In this document: positions 11,905-22,758 of the stretch, one piece after another
How positions within the stretch are numbered: position 1 is the first letter of the stretch
Layout of the letters: the number at the start of each line of letters is the position of its first letter
DNA from: Pyxicephalus adspersus
Taxonomy: Eukaryota; Chordata; Amphibia; Anura; Pyxicephalidae
Direction of reading: 5' to 3'
Assembly (NCBI RefSeq): GCF_032062135.1
Contig: NC_092860.1
Span: 126,108,677 to 126,172,676 of the forward strand
DNA: 64,000 bases
Notes under the pieces: model-generated
Database searches by the model: none
Told to the model about the DNA's origin: nothing
The model's input: the letters and a program-made list of their open reading frames with translations, nothing else
Position numbers and translations under genes: made by a program

Positions 11905-12279
11905 TTAAAGCCCAACTCCTACAAATACCTTCAAATGATTTTAAAAAGACTTGTTGAGTAAACACCTCTGACAACTTTTTATACCAGTCTGTGATCCATA
12001 ATACATTTCATTCCATGTCCCTCCAAGAACAGGAATTGGAATACAAAATACAGAGAAAGGAATATACATACAGTTATAAAAAATTCATATGTCCTATTTC
12101 TTCCCACTTTTAATTGAAGTGTTTTGTTGTAGACTGGCATCAAAACATAGATTTACTATGATATCCTGACCCACTAGCAAGGCAAAAAAAAAAAAAGAAG
12201 AAAATCTCGTTGCTAACTTATAAAAAACCCTTCTGAACTCTGCTGTAAACTAAAAGCATTGGCAGGAGTTGGGCTTTAA
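11905..12279. mobile_element. Short element with perfect 16-bp terminal inverted repeats
   Basis: The left end ttaaagcccaactcct (11905-11920) is the exact reverse complement of aggagttgggctttaa (12264-12279). The 375-bp interval has no ORF. A similar end (ttaaagcacaactcct) occurs near 25338, so it may be a dispersed non-autonomous family. I did not see a convincing target-site duplication. Confidence 0.6.
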
Positions 12280-12366
12280 GCAGATAAATTCCCCGGGATA
12301 CATAACAGTCACCAATCAGTTCATGCTTGTTGTAAATTCTTGTTTTTGTTGATTTTATCTTTTTAC

Positions 12367-12775
12367 CTTAAAGTTCTTGAGAACATGCTGTGTATTTCTG
12401 GGCTGGGAATAAGGCTTTGGTGTTAACATAGGCACTGCCTTTGAGACCACACTTTTTGTTGGTGATGTGGGACCTGGAGGTGCTTTAAAATCTGATTCAG
12501 AGGTGGGAGATATAGTTGCTTCTACTGTAGAAGTGAATTTTGGAGAAGGCAAAGACTGCTGCCTCAAATACTTCAAAGGGTTGGGGTCTTCAGATGAGGA
12601 GAGTAAGCCAGGCTCTACCGAATGGCTTCTCTCCAGGATTTTTGGCATCACTATACGTTCCAGAACAGCCTCACTTATGGTAAACCTCTCAATGTATTTC
12701 TGCAGTATCTTATCTGCTTCCTCTTTCGATTTGGCATTTTTGTAAGCCTCATGCAATTCCTTCTCTCTTTGTTCT
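12367..12775 (-). CDS. LIMCH1: LIMCH1 exon: [10 protein letters not shown] / [14 protein letters not shown] region
   Basis: The largest LIMCH1 exon in the window: 409 nt, phase 2 to phase 0 (acceptor ccatcacag, donor gtaaaa). Segments: [80 protein letters not shown] and [20 protein letters not shown]. The order and spacing match mammalian LIMCH1. The helical first half continues the coiled coil; the second half is a Pro/Ser-rich linker. Confidence 0.98.
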
Positions 12776-12858
12776 CTGTGATGGAGATAAGAAGAAAATG
12801 TAAGACACAGTCAAATAATCTTTATATTGGAAAAAACGCAAAAATGTGTGAAACTTAC
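12776..12858 (-). other. 83-nt LIMCH1 intron
   Basis: Begins gtaagt and ends ccatcacag, bounded by two highly conserved coding exons, so its size is certain to the base. It is much shorter than any other intron in the gene. Confidence 0.95.
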
Positions 12859-13016
12859 TTTTCCTCTACTATTTCTTTATATGTTTTTATGCTTTTCCTT
12901 CTCTCAGACAAGTCAGGTTCCCCACTGAGTAATCTTTCCATCTTTTTCCTTTCTTCTTCTTTCTTTAATAAGTCCTGTGATGCACTTCTCCTGCGCGTCT
13001 TCCATCGGGCCAGGTC
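12859..13016 (-). CDS. LIMCH1: LIMCH1 exon: basic/acidic coiled coil ([11 protein letters not shown])
   Basis: 158 nt, phase 0 to phase 2 (acceptor ctgtttag, donor gtaagt). It encodes [40 protein letters not shown] and [13 protein letters not shown]. Heptad-compatible K/E-rich helix with an RRRSAS site, a plausible basophilic-kinase target. It is nearly identical to mammalian LIMCH1. The next intron is only 83 nt. Confidence 0.97.
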
Positions 13017-14139
13017 CTAAACAGTTGGAAAGCACTGAATTAAACACACACACAGTCATACTGTATAACATTAGATTGAAGACAGACAGTAAGATATGCC
13101 AATAAAGGCAAACTACAAAGAAATGTTTAATTTTTTTCAGAACAACAATAATATTGAGAAACAGAAAGTTGGAAATAAACCTGACCTTTGCAGCTCAAAT
13201 GTGCAATGCCAGTACAGTACGCTGCAGGCATCATGCCACCTTTGGTTATGCTATATATATTAAATCACTCAATTACTAATGCACCAATCCTTCACTTGCT
13301 AAACGGAGTTAAATCTCACTGCAGCACTGCTATACTCAGTTACTGCAAATATTAGCTGAAAGATAAATTTTCACAGGGAAGACAAGGGTCTGTAAAGGGT
13401 CTGCAATGCCTTACTGCTTGTACTAATGAAATCCTCAGGATAAAATATGGGATAGTGATGGAAAAAACTTTAAAGATTTGGATGAGGAGGGATATGTTGC
13501 ATTTAATACAAAGGTTGATTTGTTTGACCAGTTTAATCCAATAAACCTAAGTTGCATGTATCATTAAGTTGGGACTCGGGACATGGGACACCCCATCTTC
13601 CCCCCACCACATTCTCATCTCTATTTCTTTTATCTTCTTTTCGTTCATTATCTTCTTTTCATATTCATTAAAAGCCTGTGTGACGGGATAGCAACAAATA
13701 AGCACAACTAAGCTCTTCGGGGCAGGGTCCTCTCCTCCTGTATCACTGTCTGTATTAGTCTGTCATTTGCACGCCCTATTTATTGTACAACGCTGCGTAA
13801 TATGTTGGGGCTATATAAATTCTGTTTAATAATAATAATAATATTAACTGGGTGACAGGGAACGAGTGCTGCCACCTAATATATCTAAACAAGGACATCT
13901 CAACAGTATTCTTTTAAACTAAGCTGCAAAGTTAAAAATTCTCTTCAAATTACTTTTCATACTAAAGAGATGTTAATAAATGGGTTAAGTTCACTTAAGG
14001 ATTAGAATTCACTTTTTAGATGTGTGTGCAATCCATGATCTTCCAGTGGGCAGATCAGTAAAACATACACATAAGTAACCGATTCCCCTGATATTATATC
14101 TTTTAGCCTATGACTGGCACCATGGACAGAGCTACCTAC
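13017..14139 (-). other. LIMCH1 intron with a dispersed-repeat fragment
   Basis: 13690-13850 carries the phrases 'acaacgctgcgtaatatgtt' and 'ggggctatataaat' followed by AAT repeats. This is a recurrent frog-type repeat end, also seen at 58795-58855. The remainder is unremarkable. Confidence 0.6.
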
Positions 14140-14266
14140 ATCCTGCCAGGTATCATCCTCCTCTTTGAGTAGATCATTGACAAGCTGCAAGTGTTCATGA
14201 TGAGCTCTGGTGTGGGGCAGCATACTTCCCTCTTCTTCATATCTCATGTCACACATGCTCACACTC
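14140..14266 (-). CDS. LIMCH1: LIMCH1 exon: start of the charged coiled-coil region
   Basis: 127 nt, phase 2 to phase 0 (acceptor attctgcag, donor gtaggt). It encodes [20 protein letters not shown], then [20 protein letters not shown] and QD. It matches mammalian MFDMRCEEE...[23 protein letters not shown]. It begins the region annotated as DUF4757 in LIMCH1/LMO7 (family knowledge). Confidence 0.95.
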
Positions 14267-17200
14267 CTGCAGAATACAGAAACACATCACAATTATGATC
14301 AGTTTTCATATCCTGCATTCTGAAGAATCGCCACAAGATGGCACTCCATGCAGTCAGTTAGTAGAATGTCATAAAGCTGAAATTCCATGTTTACCAGGAA
14401 TACATTTTTATTACAAGAGCTCTACAATGCATGCATGTGTGTTTCCATATTACATATACCCTGATTCATAAAAGATTTGCAATTCACAGTCAACGTCATT
14501 ACGTATGTTTACGTCGGATGGTTATAAACCAATAAATAAATACATATAAATTATTGACATCAATTGGGTTTAAAGTTTTACAAATAAATGTGTTTGGGGA
14601 TTACAAAAAGCCCAACTATTTCTATGCCACAACCATTTACAGTAGCTTCATCTACTATAAAACTTCATCTGTTAATAATCTAAGGAATTGTAAACAGGGA
14701 ATGAGACAATTACTGCAAACATCGAACTCCAACAATACCTTGTAGACTGTATAACTAAATAACGGAAGACATGGAAAAAGCTGCAGGCTCTACTGCAACT
14801 AAATGATAATAATTGGTTTTACTTAACTTCTAAACTACTTTAAAATATTCCAGCTCTGCCCAGGAGTCAGGGAAATACCCCCTTCATAAATACCCTCCAG
14901 CTGGCACAATTACCTATTGTATGGAATAATCACACATTCATGTTTGCAGACATGATTCACTCATTCTGCCATGGCAGGTTAAGCTGCACTATCAAGTAGA
15001 ATTCGGTCATCAATCATAAAATGTTACTTTGAATGTGATGTGTATACATGCCAACTCAGGGCATTTTCTAAAGGATTATAATGCACTGTGGCACACCCTG
15101 CTCATGAAAAATGTATTGCTAGCTCCTTTTTTCTAGGGAATGATATAAAAGAGTATAATGTAACTTTAGCCAGGCTCCCATAGTCATCCTCCCCACCAGT
15201 TCAGGTGGTGATGACCAGTCCCCCAATGCCAGTCTTGTTGCCAGTCCCCTACTGGTATTGTTGCCCCACTTTTGCCAACATCATCAGAGGTACAATGAAG
15301 CACCACTGCTGGTCCTGCCCTGTACATGATGATGTAGGAGTGCCACATCCTTATTCTGAAGAGAAGACGACTAGAATGGTACCATGGATAAAGAGAGCTT
15401 CCTTTTTTTTATTACTATCCAGTATTTATATAGAGGCAACATACTACAATCTAATGTCCCTACCATATATATGTCATTAACACAGTCTTAGGTCAATCGA
15501 AGCCAATTAATCTAACTACCTGTATTTGGAATGTGGGAAACCAAAGTGCCTGGAGGAAACCAACACAAACAGGGAGAGAATCTGCAAACTCCATGCAGAT
15601 AGTGTCCTGGACAAGATTTGAACCTGGGACTCAGCGCTGCAAAGGGCAGAATGCTAACCACTGAGCCACCATGTTGCCCCTAGATATATCTACCAATAAA
15701 TCATTTGTCAGATGTGATGGGGACATTTTATTAATTCAGAAAAGAGATCAGTATTAGCGATCAATAGTGTGGAGACAGTTAAAAATTGTCAGTGAGCCCA
15801 CTAAAGAAACTTTACTTTCAGTTGAACCCTTTCACTTTCTGCAACAAATGTTTTGTCTGACAAACATTTGGGCTGTAGTTGGGCCATAAAAGTAAACTCA
15901 TAATTGCTACATATGTTGTTCTAAGTCTATTGGTAATAACTATTACTTGAACAATACTACATAATTAACAATGTAATATAAACATACAGCTTCCACTTAA
16001 ATGTTCACATTTTATAGTTTATGTCCTTTTTTAATTGCTTTTATTGATTTACATAGAGCAATCACCTGCTGTGGAGCTGTACAATAGAACATACATGATA
16101 TTTCACAATCATATTTATTACCCAGAAAACCTTCATTCATATGAAAAACTCTGCCTGTATTCAGTTTTTGCGGAGTCTTATCATTCTGGTTGGTGACTAC
16201 ATACTACTACCTGCTGGGCACCATGTTTTATGCTTTACAATACAACCTATTTTTAACCCTCTTCCTACGTAATTTTTGCTGGTTCACCGATAATCTCCTT
16301 TGAATTTATTGTTCAAAACAAACGATGATTGTCATGCATAACAATTTACTTTATCATCATCATTATCCCCTTTAAATTGCATATAATCTTTTATTTCCTG
16401 TACATCAAACAGGTCACACAAATAGCGGCACAGATAAATTCCTCGAAGCATAAAAATAACATTCCAATCTGTGTGTATAAATCGGCAGCTCATTTTATGA
16501 GGCTGTCCAAATATTTAATGAAGAGACTAACTGAGAAGGGCAGGATCGTGTCAACATTGATATCTCACATCTGTCCAAAGAACAAAAGTATACTTTCATT
16601 TTTATCCCCCATGAGTTCCATAATTAGGAATTAAAGCCAACCTTCCTAAGCCGACACTTTGATCTAACTCCAGGAATCTTTAAGTGGCTGCACGCATCTT
16701 CAGTGTTTACTAGCGTGGATAGGCAGCACAGTAACTTGAAATACTCTATTATACAATTACCACCTTTTTCAGGGAGATGACATTTTATTCTCACCCCTAG
16801 TTGGTGAAACCATTCACCACAATGATAAGCTAGTCATTAGCCAGGAAAAGAATGAGGATTTGGTTTACTATCTTGGTTAAGCTTGCACACTAGTACCCTA
16901 GATTTTGGTGGAATATCTCAATTTTAATCAGTAAAGTGTTTTATTGTGATAAACCAATCGGGAGCCACAAGACGTAGAAGGGGGCAGAGCAATGCACAAA
17001 ACACTTGGATCAAATTAAAACTTTTAAAACAGAACATGTTGGATTTCAGGACTCCATTGGTTTTGTACTAAAATTTTACAGGGAAGAAAAAAAGCAAACT
17101 GCAGTAAAACGAAGGAGTCTGTAATGAATTGAAGTGCTAGCTCAAACACAAGTAAATTGTATTTTCACTCATGTACTTCCCTATGTACAATATAACATGC

Positions 17201-18010
17201 TTTTTTTCACATTTTTTGTTTAAACTTAAATGCAAGTGACACCAATGGAAATGTTGCCACAAAACAGTAAGGTTTGTGTAAAGAGAAAACAGCAGAAACT
17301 GTTTGCCTTCAGAATCTTCCACTTTCACTAAAGCTCCACACCCCACAAAGGCTGAAGAAGACACATAAACCCCATTGACTCATCCATGCATATATTTTAT
17401 TTCTCATCAAGCAGAATTTACTTCGGGTTTGCTTACTTCCCTGTGTCTTATTCTGCTTCACCTGAACTGCTATTATCCCTAACAAATCAAAGTGAATATA
17501 ACCAAAAGCAAGCCAGGAGCACCTCTCTTACTGATCACAGACAATGTATGTTTCCCTGCAAACTTGCATTACCCTATCAGCACACACACACAAAAAAAAC
17601 AGAATTCATTGTGGTTTAGTTTTACTAAATTCTCATACAGAAGCTGTAGGATTAGAATAACAACATCAATTCTGAGATATGAATTACTGCAAAAGCTCTA
17701 TGTATATACATTTTAAAGCCTTGCACACAAAGCCAGGGTTCTATAAAACATGCAGCGGTAAAAGGGTATAGAAAGGCTAAGTAAGAAGCACTCGCATAGC
17801 GCCAAGTAAATTAGCACCTGAAAAAAGCAAGAATTAGTTGCATGCTTCAGAAAGGTGATCAGAAAAGTTACTGGTAAGGGCTCAGCATCAAGAGGAAATA
17901 TATAGTATGAGTTTTTATTTTTTATAAAATACCAAATCATATATTATAACAAAAGATAAAACATGCACTAGTCTGTTATAGAGACTCTCCAAGCACAGAA
18001 TGCAACTTAC
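14267..18010 (-). other. LIMCH1 intron, 3.7 kb
   Basis: Contains a dispersed repeat (15405-15680), just preceded by a short internally repetitive stretch of 'ccagtcccc' units (15210-15260). 14270-15200 and 15700-18010 show nothing I can support. Short open frames there lack splice sites in a usable phase. Confidence 0.6.
15405..15680 (+). repeat. Dispersed repeat with 'ccactgagccacc' tail, copy 1
   Basis: It runs from 'ccagtatttatatagaggca' through 'gtgcctggaggaaacc' to 'aaccactgagccaccatgttg'. The same order of blocks occurs at 59635-59964, and the head alone lies inverted at 41262-41395. The 3' module resembles widespread fish/amphibian short interspersed repeats; this family link is from memory. 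Confidence 0.75.
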
Positions 18011-18046
18011 TCCGCGTCATCTGACAGAGACGACCGTGTGCTGAAT
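18011..18046 (-). CDS. LIMCH1: LIMCH1 36-nt exon (LSDDAE segment)
   Basis: This 36-nt exon (acceptor tcttgtag, donor gtaagt, phase 2-2) encodes FSTRSSLSDDA plus split codons at both ends. Mammalian LIMCH1 has YGPRTPVSDDAE between the PFNQY exon and the coiled coil, so the SDDAE end identifies it. Splicing 30654 directly to 18046 gives ...GGERPF-R-FSTR..., the arrangement of the short isoform. Confidence 0.88.
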
Positions 18047-18911
18047 CTACAAGACCAAATACACAATTAGATTAACTTGCAGGAGAAGTATATGAAGGGC
18101 AGCTATAGTAGTCTGGTACTGTGTACGAGTGAGTGGTTATTTGTACGCTGATAATGATAGTATTCGGTAATCATTTTGTTGACTTAATGTGATTTTTCTC
18201 CACATTTACATGAAGATATCCAGCAAAAGATAAGGGTTGTGTCAATTAGTTACACATTTACAACAGTTCTTATTAATATGGTTAAACATTTTTCCAAATC
18301 ACAAAAACATTTTTCCATATAAAAAAACACACTGTTTTTGTTGCTTACTATGTCTAAAAGGTAACAATGTGGCACTTTAAAATTTTACAGTGCTGTATTT
18401 AACATGTTGTTGTCAGCCTACTACAGGAATAATGGATCTAGCAACACAAAACTATGTTAAAACAAAGACTGATGTGTATTTGCAAATTAGTGACTACAAC
18501 ACGTCTATATTTTATTTTTCTCAAAATAAAGTGAAATAGTTCAGGACATATATGTACGCATACTGATCAGGCTTGGTCAGCCAACATCTTCCAATGTTCA
18601 CTGTCAGTTTGTAAATATGTAAACTTTCCTAAAAAAAAATTAGGAAAAATCCCTTAGCCTACCTAACAAAGCATCTAATATTTTTTACTGCTGTTGGGAC
18701 ACACAAACCTATTCATATTACTCAGCTCTCATCTAAGACATATTCTTGAAAGGGGAAATAAGATCATATAATTTAATCATTATATATTTTTATCTACACA
18801 TCCATGCATTTGAATAAACATTCTCTCACACATTAATATACTGCAAATGTTTCCAAATGTAATTTAAAAAAAAAAAAAGTTGGAACGCTGCTTGTTGACA
18901 AATGATCTGAC

Positions 18912-19148
18912 CTCAATACTTCACGGTCAGGACTTTCAAGAGTTTCCTGTGGTGGTTGGGATTTAGGCTCTGCACATATGGGATTATTCTCAATGGGGTT
19001 GGAAGCTGGTTGACACATCATATCATCTCTTAATTCAGTGGGCTCTTCTGCTGGGCTCTGCTCGAGTGTCTGTGACGGACTGTCAGACGTGACAGCGATA
19101 TGGGCTTGGGGGGCGTTATTTGGAGTAATTGTGGTCATGAGGAGGGAG
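18912..19148 (-). CDS. LIMCH1: LIMCH1 cassette exon 7 (phase 2-2), degenerate module
   Basis: 237 nt (79 codons), acceptor acttccttag, donor gtcaga. It encodes MTTITPNNAPQAHIAVTSDS, PSQTLEQSPAEEPTELRDDM and MCQPASNPIENNPICAEPKS, ending in PDREVLR. The RDDMM core remains but the following 'xxRR' is lost (RDDMMCQ), so this is the most eroded copy. The block is Pro/Glu/Ser-rich and disordered. Confidence 0.82.
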
Positions 19149-19513
19149 CTAAGGAAGTAATTTCAGAAGATGTTACACAACATACATTACAGGACTTTTA
19201 AGAACCTTTCAAAAGAGATAATTTCATGGAAATACATAGACGACAAATACGGTCTGCATAGGCCAGAAGGCACACCAAGTTTTGAAACACATCACACCAA
19301 GATTTGAAACAGCTGTACAAAATATGCCATATTGTATTTAAAAAATCAAGTCCAATAATTAAACTTGAATCACCAGACTAGACACAGTTTAGACACTACG
19401 TCTGCCAGATACCAGTACTAAATCCTTCGAAATCATAACATATCATTATTGAGTGGACGTTTTATGATTAAGTAACTTTATATAATCCCTACGTATATTT
19501 ACACTTTTCTGAC

Positions 19514-19816
19514 CTGGTGGGTTTTTTCTCCTTAGTCTGGATGTGTGACTTTTCTTCAGTCTTTTGAAGAGAAAATGGCACTGGAAGGAAGTGACTTAGG
19601 GTGACTCCTGGGGGTCTCTGACTTACAGAGATCCTTCGGACCATCATATCATCCTTTTCTGGATCTGGTGTACTTCTGTCCTTCTGCACGTTGGTGTCTT
19701 CTTTACATGTATCATCCACTGGAGGAAGTGTTAGCGCACGTGTCTCAGATGTGTCACTTACATCAGAGCACTTTGATTTCATGTCAGCTGTAACTTCAGG
19801 AACTATCTCCTTACTC
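19514..19816 (-). CDS. LIMCH1: LIMCH1 cassette exon 6 (phase 2-2), KDDMMVRR module
   Basis: 303 nt (101 codons), acceptor gttcctgtag, donor gtcaga. It contains SKEIVPEVTADMKSKCSDVS, DTCKEDTNVQKDRSTPDPEK, DDMMVRRISVSQRPPGVTLS, then HFLPVPFSLQKTEEKSHIQT and a Lys-rich end. PDPEKDDMMVRRIS is a clear copy of the [14 protein letters not shown] module in the constitutive exon, and R-R-I-S is a possible basophilic-kinase site. Confidence 0.88.
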
Positions 19817-20047
19817 CTACAGGAACACGTGATAGGATGTTTAAAAATAGGCAGTTCTAAAGCACACAACATGCTTATTTCCTTCAGGACATTGTTAGGA
19901 CTTGGGCACATATTAGTCAAACCAAAACTTCAAACACTTTAGTATTATTGTTTGCACAACACAATGTAAGTATAAATCGTAACACAATCATGCGCTGCTG
20001 TGTTACTGTATAAGTCAAATTGAACACAGAGCACACCAAATGCTCAC

Positions 20048-20302
20048 AAGAGTTGATTATCATCTTGCAATGTTTTTGTATTTTCCTTTATTATAGCCTT
20101 TTGTATCTTCAGATTTCCATGATGTATAGTTTGCTGGTTGTCACCAGTAGTAGAAGAAGGTTGGCTAACTTTGGTACACTTCTGAAAAGTGCCTATGCGG
20201 CGTGCTAACATGTCATCACGTTGGGTATCCAGTAATGGTCCACCATGCCCAAATTCATTGACTGCAGGTGCATCTGGGATTTTGATGACTTCTGCAGTAC
20301 AT
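20048..20302 (-). CDS. LIMCH1: LIMCH1 cassette exon 5 (phase 2-2), RDDMLARR module
   Basis: 255 nt (85 codons), acceptor attaaatag, donor gtgagc. It encodes CTAEVIKIPDAPAVNEFGHG, then LLDTQRDDMLARRIGTFQKC and a Gln/Lys-rich tail ending in LQDDNQL. The frame hits TGA inside the donor itself (TT|GTGAGC), so failure to splice would truncate the protein just past the exon. It ends in TT rather than AG: inclusion gives Leu at the junction with the next exon, and skipping gives Arg. Confidence 0.85.
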
Positions 20303-20707
20303 CTATTTAATAAAGTACAAGCACCATGTGGCAAAATGGAAAAAACAGGGAGTAACAATAAATCATAAGAACATCACAAAATAGAGTCACTAAAGACAAC
20401 ATTCTTGTCATTTCTTTAAGAATCATTAACAACAGAAGTTGTAATTCTGTCCTTCAGCTAGATATAGCTGGAATGAATTCCCTTGCCAATTTCAATACAT
20501 GGAGAAAGACATATGGTCTGAGCTATAAAATGTAGTTGCACAAAACGTTACAAAAAACAAAACCAAAACGCACACGTTAAAATCAGAAAAAGTAGTATTT
20601 CACAAAATCTTGTGAATGTGAAAAGGTGTATTAGTCACGTTGGCAGAAGAACATTATCACAGGTATGACAAGTCAGACACAGCCACAACTCAAACCGTGC
20701 AGTATAC

Positions 20708-21043
20708 CTCAGATGGCATTGTAGATGTGTTACTGGAATGGTGTCCTTGGTCGGAATACTCAGAGCACTGTCTGAAATTACTGCCTTGGCACATGCAATG
20801 TCAGGGGTGTTTCCATCGCCTACATTTGCCTCACTAACACCAGGTTTGGCAATACAGAGCCTATCCCATCTCTTCTGGTCAATCTCAGTAACAGGGCCAA
20901 AGTGCACAAATTTTTGTTTGTTGCGAGCCCTCTTCTCTTGCAGGGATAACTTGCGTCTACCAAAGTCATCATTGGCTGCTCGGGTCGCATCTATCTTTGG
21001 CGCTTGGTCATTGACAGGTGTCCCTTTTGCGGTCATACTTTCA
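20708..21043 (-). CDS. LIMCH1: LIMCH1 cassette exon 4 (phase 2-2), largest cassette, basic helix
   Basis: 336 nt (112 codons), acceptor gaacaaag, donor gtatac. It encodes DATRAANDDFGRRKLSLQEK, RARNKQKFVHFGPVTEIDQK and RWDRLCIAKPGVSEANVGDG, then a Ser/Thr-rich tail ending in HLQCHLR. It includes a diverged DDFGRRKLS version of the module and a strongly basic stretch 'QEKRARNKQK'. The acceptor has a purine-interrupted pyrimidine tract, so it may be weak. The frame is open only in this phase across the whole exon. Confidence 0.85.
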
Positions 21044-21507
21044 CTTTGTTCCAAGAAAAGGAATAAATTAGAAATTAACGTGCAAAACTAGTGCAAAAAA
21101 GTGCCATATTAAGATCCTGATAGGCGCTATACCTATCAATACATTATAATCATAATATATTTACAATAAAAAAAAGTGCTAAGATACCTGTGTAATATGC
21201 TGGCATAGCTTCAATCACAAGGAAATTACAATAAATACTACTTATATGCCAAGAAAGTCTCTGGGACTCCAATGTAGTCCATATCCTTTTTAGTTCAAAA
21301 ACCTCTATTAGTTGTATAATGATCAAAATGGTGTACTGCTATAGACTATGGTATTTTTCAACACACTCTAAATCTATGACTTAAATGGAGACTGTGGACC
21401 ATTGCAAACATTGTTTGTGTATAGGATGTGACCACTGTAAGCATGACTTGACAACAATAATCTTGAAAAGAAACTGTAGAGAAACCAACACTGAAAAATG
21501 CCCACAC

Positions 21508-21762
21508 CTCTCTTCAGAAGACAGTTTAAGTCTCTGCCAGGTTGCCAAGTCAGCCTTTGTAATTGAGGATTTGCCAAAACCTAAAGGCTCCTTCTGCTGT
21601 GCGACTGAACCTTGAGTTTTACGCTTGGCCAGATCATCCCTCTGAAAGTCTGGTATTTTCTCTTCTTGTTCTTGGTCAGGCTCATTGTCTATGGACCTTT
21701 GGGGTAAATTTTCCTTTGGAATGATCACCTTCTCCACAGGTTGGTCTTGATTTTCTTCCTTG
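21508..21762 (-). CDS. LIMCH1: LIMCH1 cassette exon 3 (phase 2-2), DDLAKRK module
   Basis: 255 nt (85 codons), acceptor tatgtgcag, donor gtgtgg. It encodes KEENQDQPVEKVIIPKENLP, then KIPDFQRDDLAKRKTQGSVA, GFGKSSITKADLATWQRLKL and SSEER. It carries the RDDLxxRK core with a preceding PDF, plus a second short helix-like motif 'KADLATWQRLKLSSEER'. The following exon has a comparable 'DQKRWDRL' helix. It is likely disordered with short linear motifs. No enzymatic residues are seen. Confidence 0.87.
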
Positions 21763-22482
21763 CTGCACATAGTGAAATTTGCAAACTGGTTACGTCATAG
21801 ACTTTACGCCCACAGATTTAATGACCATGCACATCCCTGTTCTTTTTCAACATTTTAAAAATCATCTATTTTTCTCAAATATACATAGACCATTCTATCA
21901 TTTATATTGACTATATTATTGCAGAAATGTAAGTCTTCTGCATATTTTCTATTTGGTATGGCAACTCTTGCTTTCAGGAAAATGTAGTTATATAGTTGCG
22001 AATATCATGCAGGGTTCATTTATAAGATCAGAGAAAAATAATGTGCATTCCTTGACCACAAGTAAAATCACTAGGTGCATTTTTGGCAACTTGCTAGTCC
22101 TGGATCTCCTGAAATTTGCCCAGTTTTCGACATTTGATCATTACACAATAAAATATCAAAACAATAAAATAGGTAAAGTTGGGAACAATATGGCATATAA
22201 ACATCCACTCTACAACAGCTTCTTGAACAGCTCAATTCTAGCCTTTGAAAGCTGCCAATGGTGAGTGATACCAGCAAATTTTACAAAATACGTAAAATAA
22301 TTGATGATCCTTTAACCCGGGAAGACTACAAAGCATTAACTGCTGACAGCAACAAAGAATGATCTTTGGGAATACATGCTCCAAAAATGTCAAGGTTTTG
22401 GATAGATGGCCGTAGTAGAAAAAGCAATGCATGGGCAAATAAAATCAAGAACTTTCCATAAACATTAGAAGATTCTGCAAAC

Positions 22483-22758
22483 CTTTTATCCCTGGCATGT
22501 TTTAAGGAGAAAGTGGTTGAATTTGAGGAGGAGTCTTGAGCAGGCTTTGTTTTGGTAATATAGGAACCTATATATTGATTAAAAGGTGTCGAAACTTTAG
22601 GTTGGTTCATTCTTGCTCTGCGTGTAGCTAAATCATCTCGCTCAATATCTGGCATTCTGCATTCTTCTTCCTCTTCAGAATCTTCATTAGCAGGGTGGCT
22701 GCTCTCTTTGCGCAGTACAATTTCCACCGAGTCATGGACTTCTGTACATGGCTTTGGA
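22483..22758 (-). CDS. LIMCH1: LIMCH1 cassette exon 2 (phase 2-2) with a second DDL/PFNQY module
   Basis: 276 nt (92 codons), acceptor ctgtcttag, donor gtttgc. It contains EIVLRKESSHPANEDSEEEE, then MPDIERDDLATRRARMNQPK, VSTPFNQYIGSYITKTKP and a Ser-rich tail ending in ARDKR. The order PD-x-x-(K/R)DD(M/L)-x-x-RR ... PFNQY is the same as in the exon at 30654-30903, so the two look like an ancient exon duplication. The donor (gtttgc) is weaker than the others, which fits optional inclusion. Confidence 0.88.

Larger units (their letters stand above)
9729..12366 (-). other. LIMCH1 introns between the linker exons (9729-10129, 10224-11114, 11343-12366)
   Basis: Three short introns. The first two show no repeat I can name. 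10490-10740 is somewhat GC-richer but without structure I can identify. The third contains the inverted-repeat element at 11905-12279. Confidence 0.6.
18047..20707 (-). other. Short introns within the LIMCH1 cassette array
   Basis: Introns 18047-18911, 19149-19513, 19817-20047 (231 nt) and 20303-20707. All are GT-AG, AT-rich and repeat-free as far as I can see. Compactness here contrasts with the multi-kb introns on either side of the array. Confidence 0.75.

Noticed and set aside
17137..17364. Possible exon (ALVKVEDSEGKQF) in the intron before the coiled-coil exons
   Set aside because: No acceptor/donor pair fits the phase-2 to phase-2 gap, and the known neighbours already join correctly.
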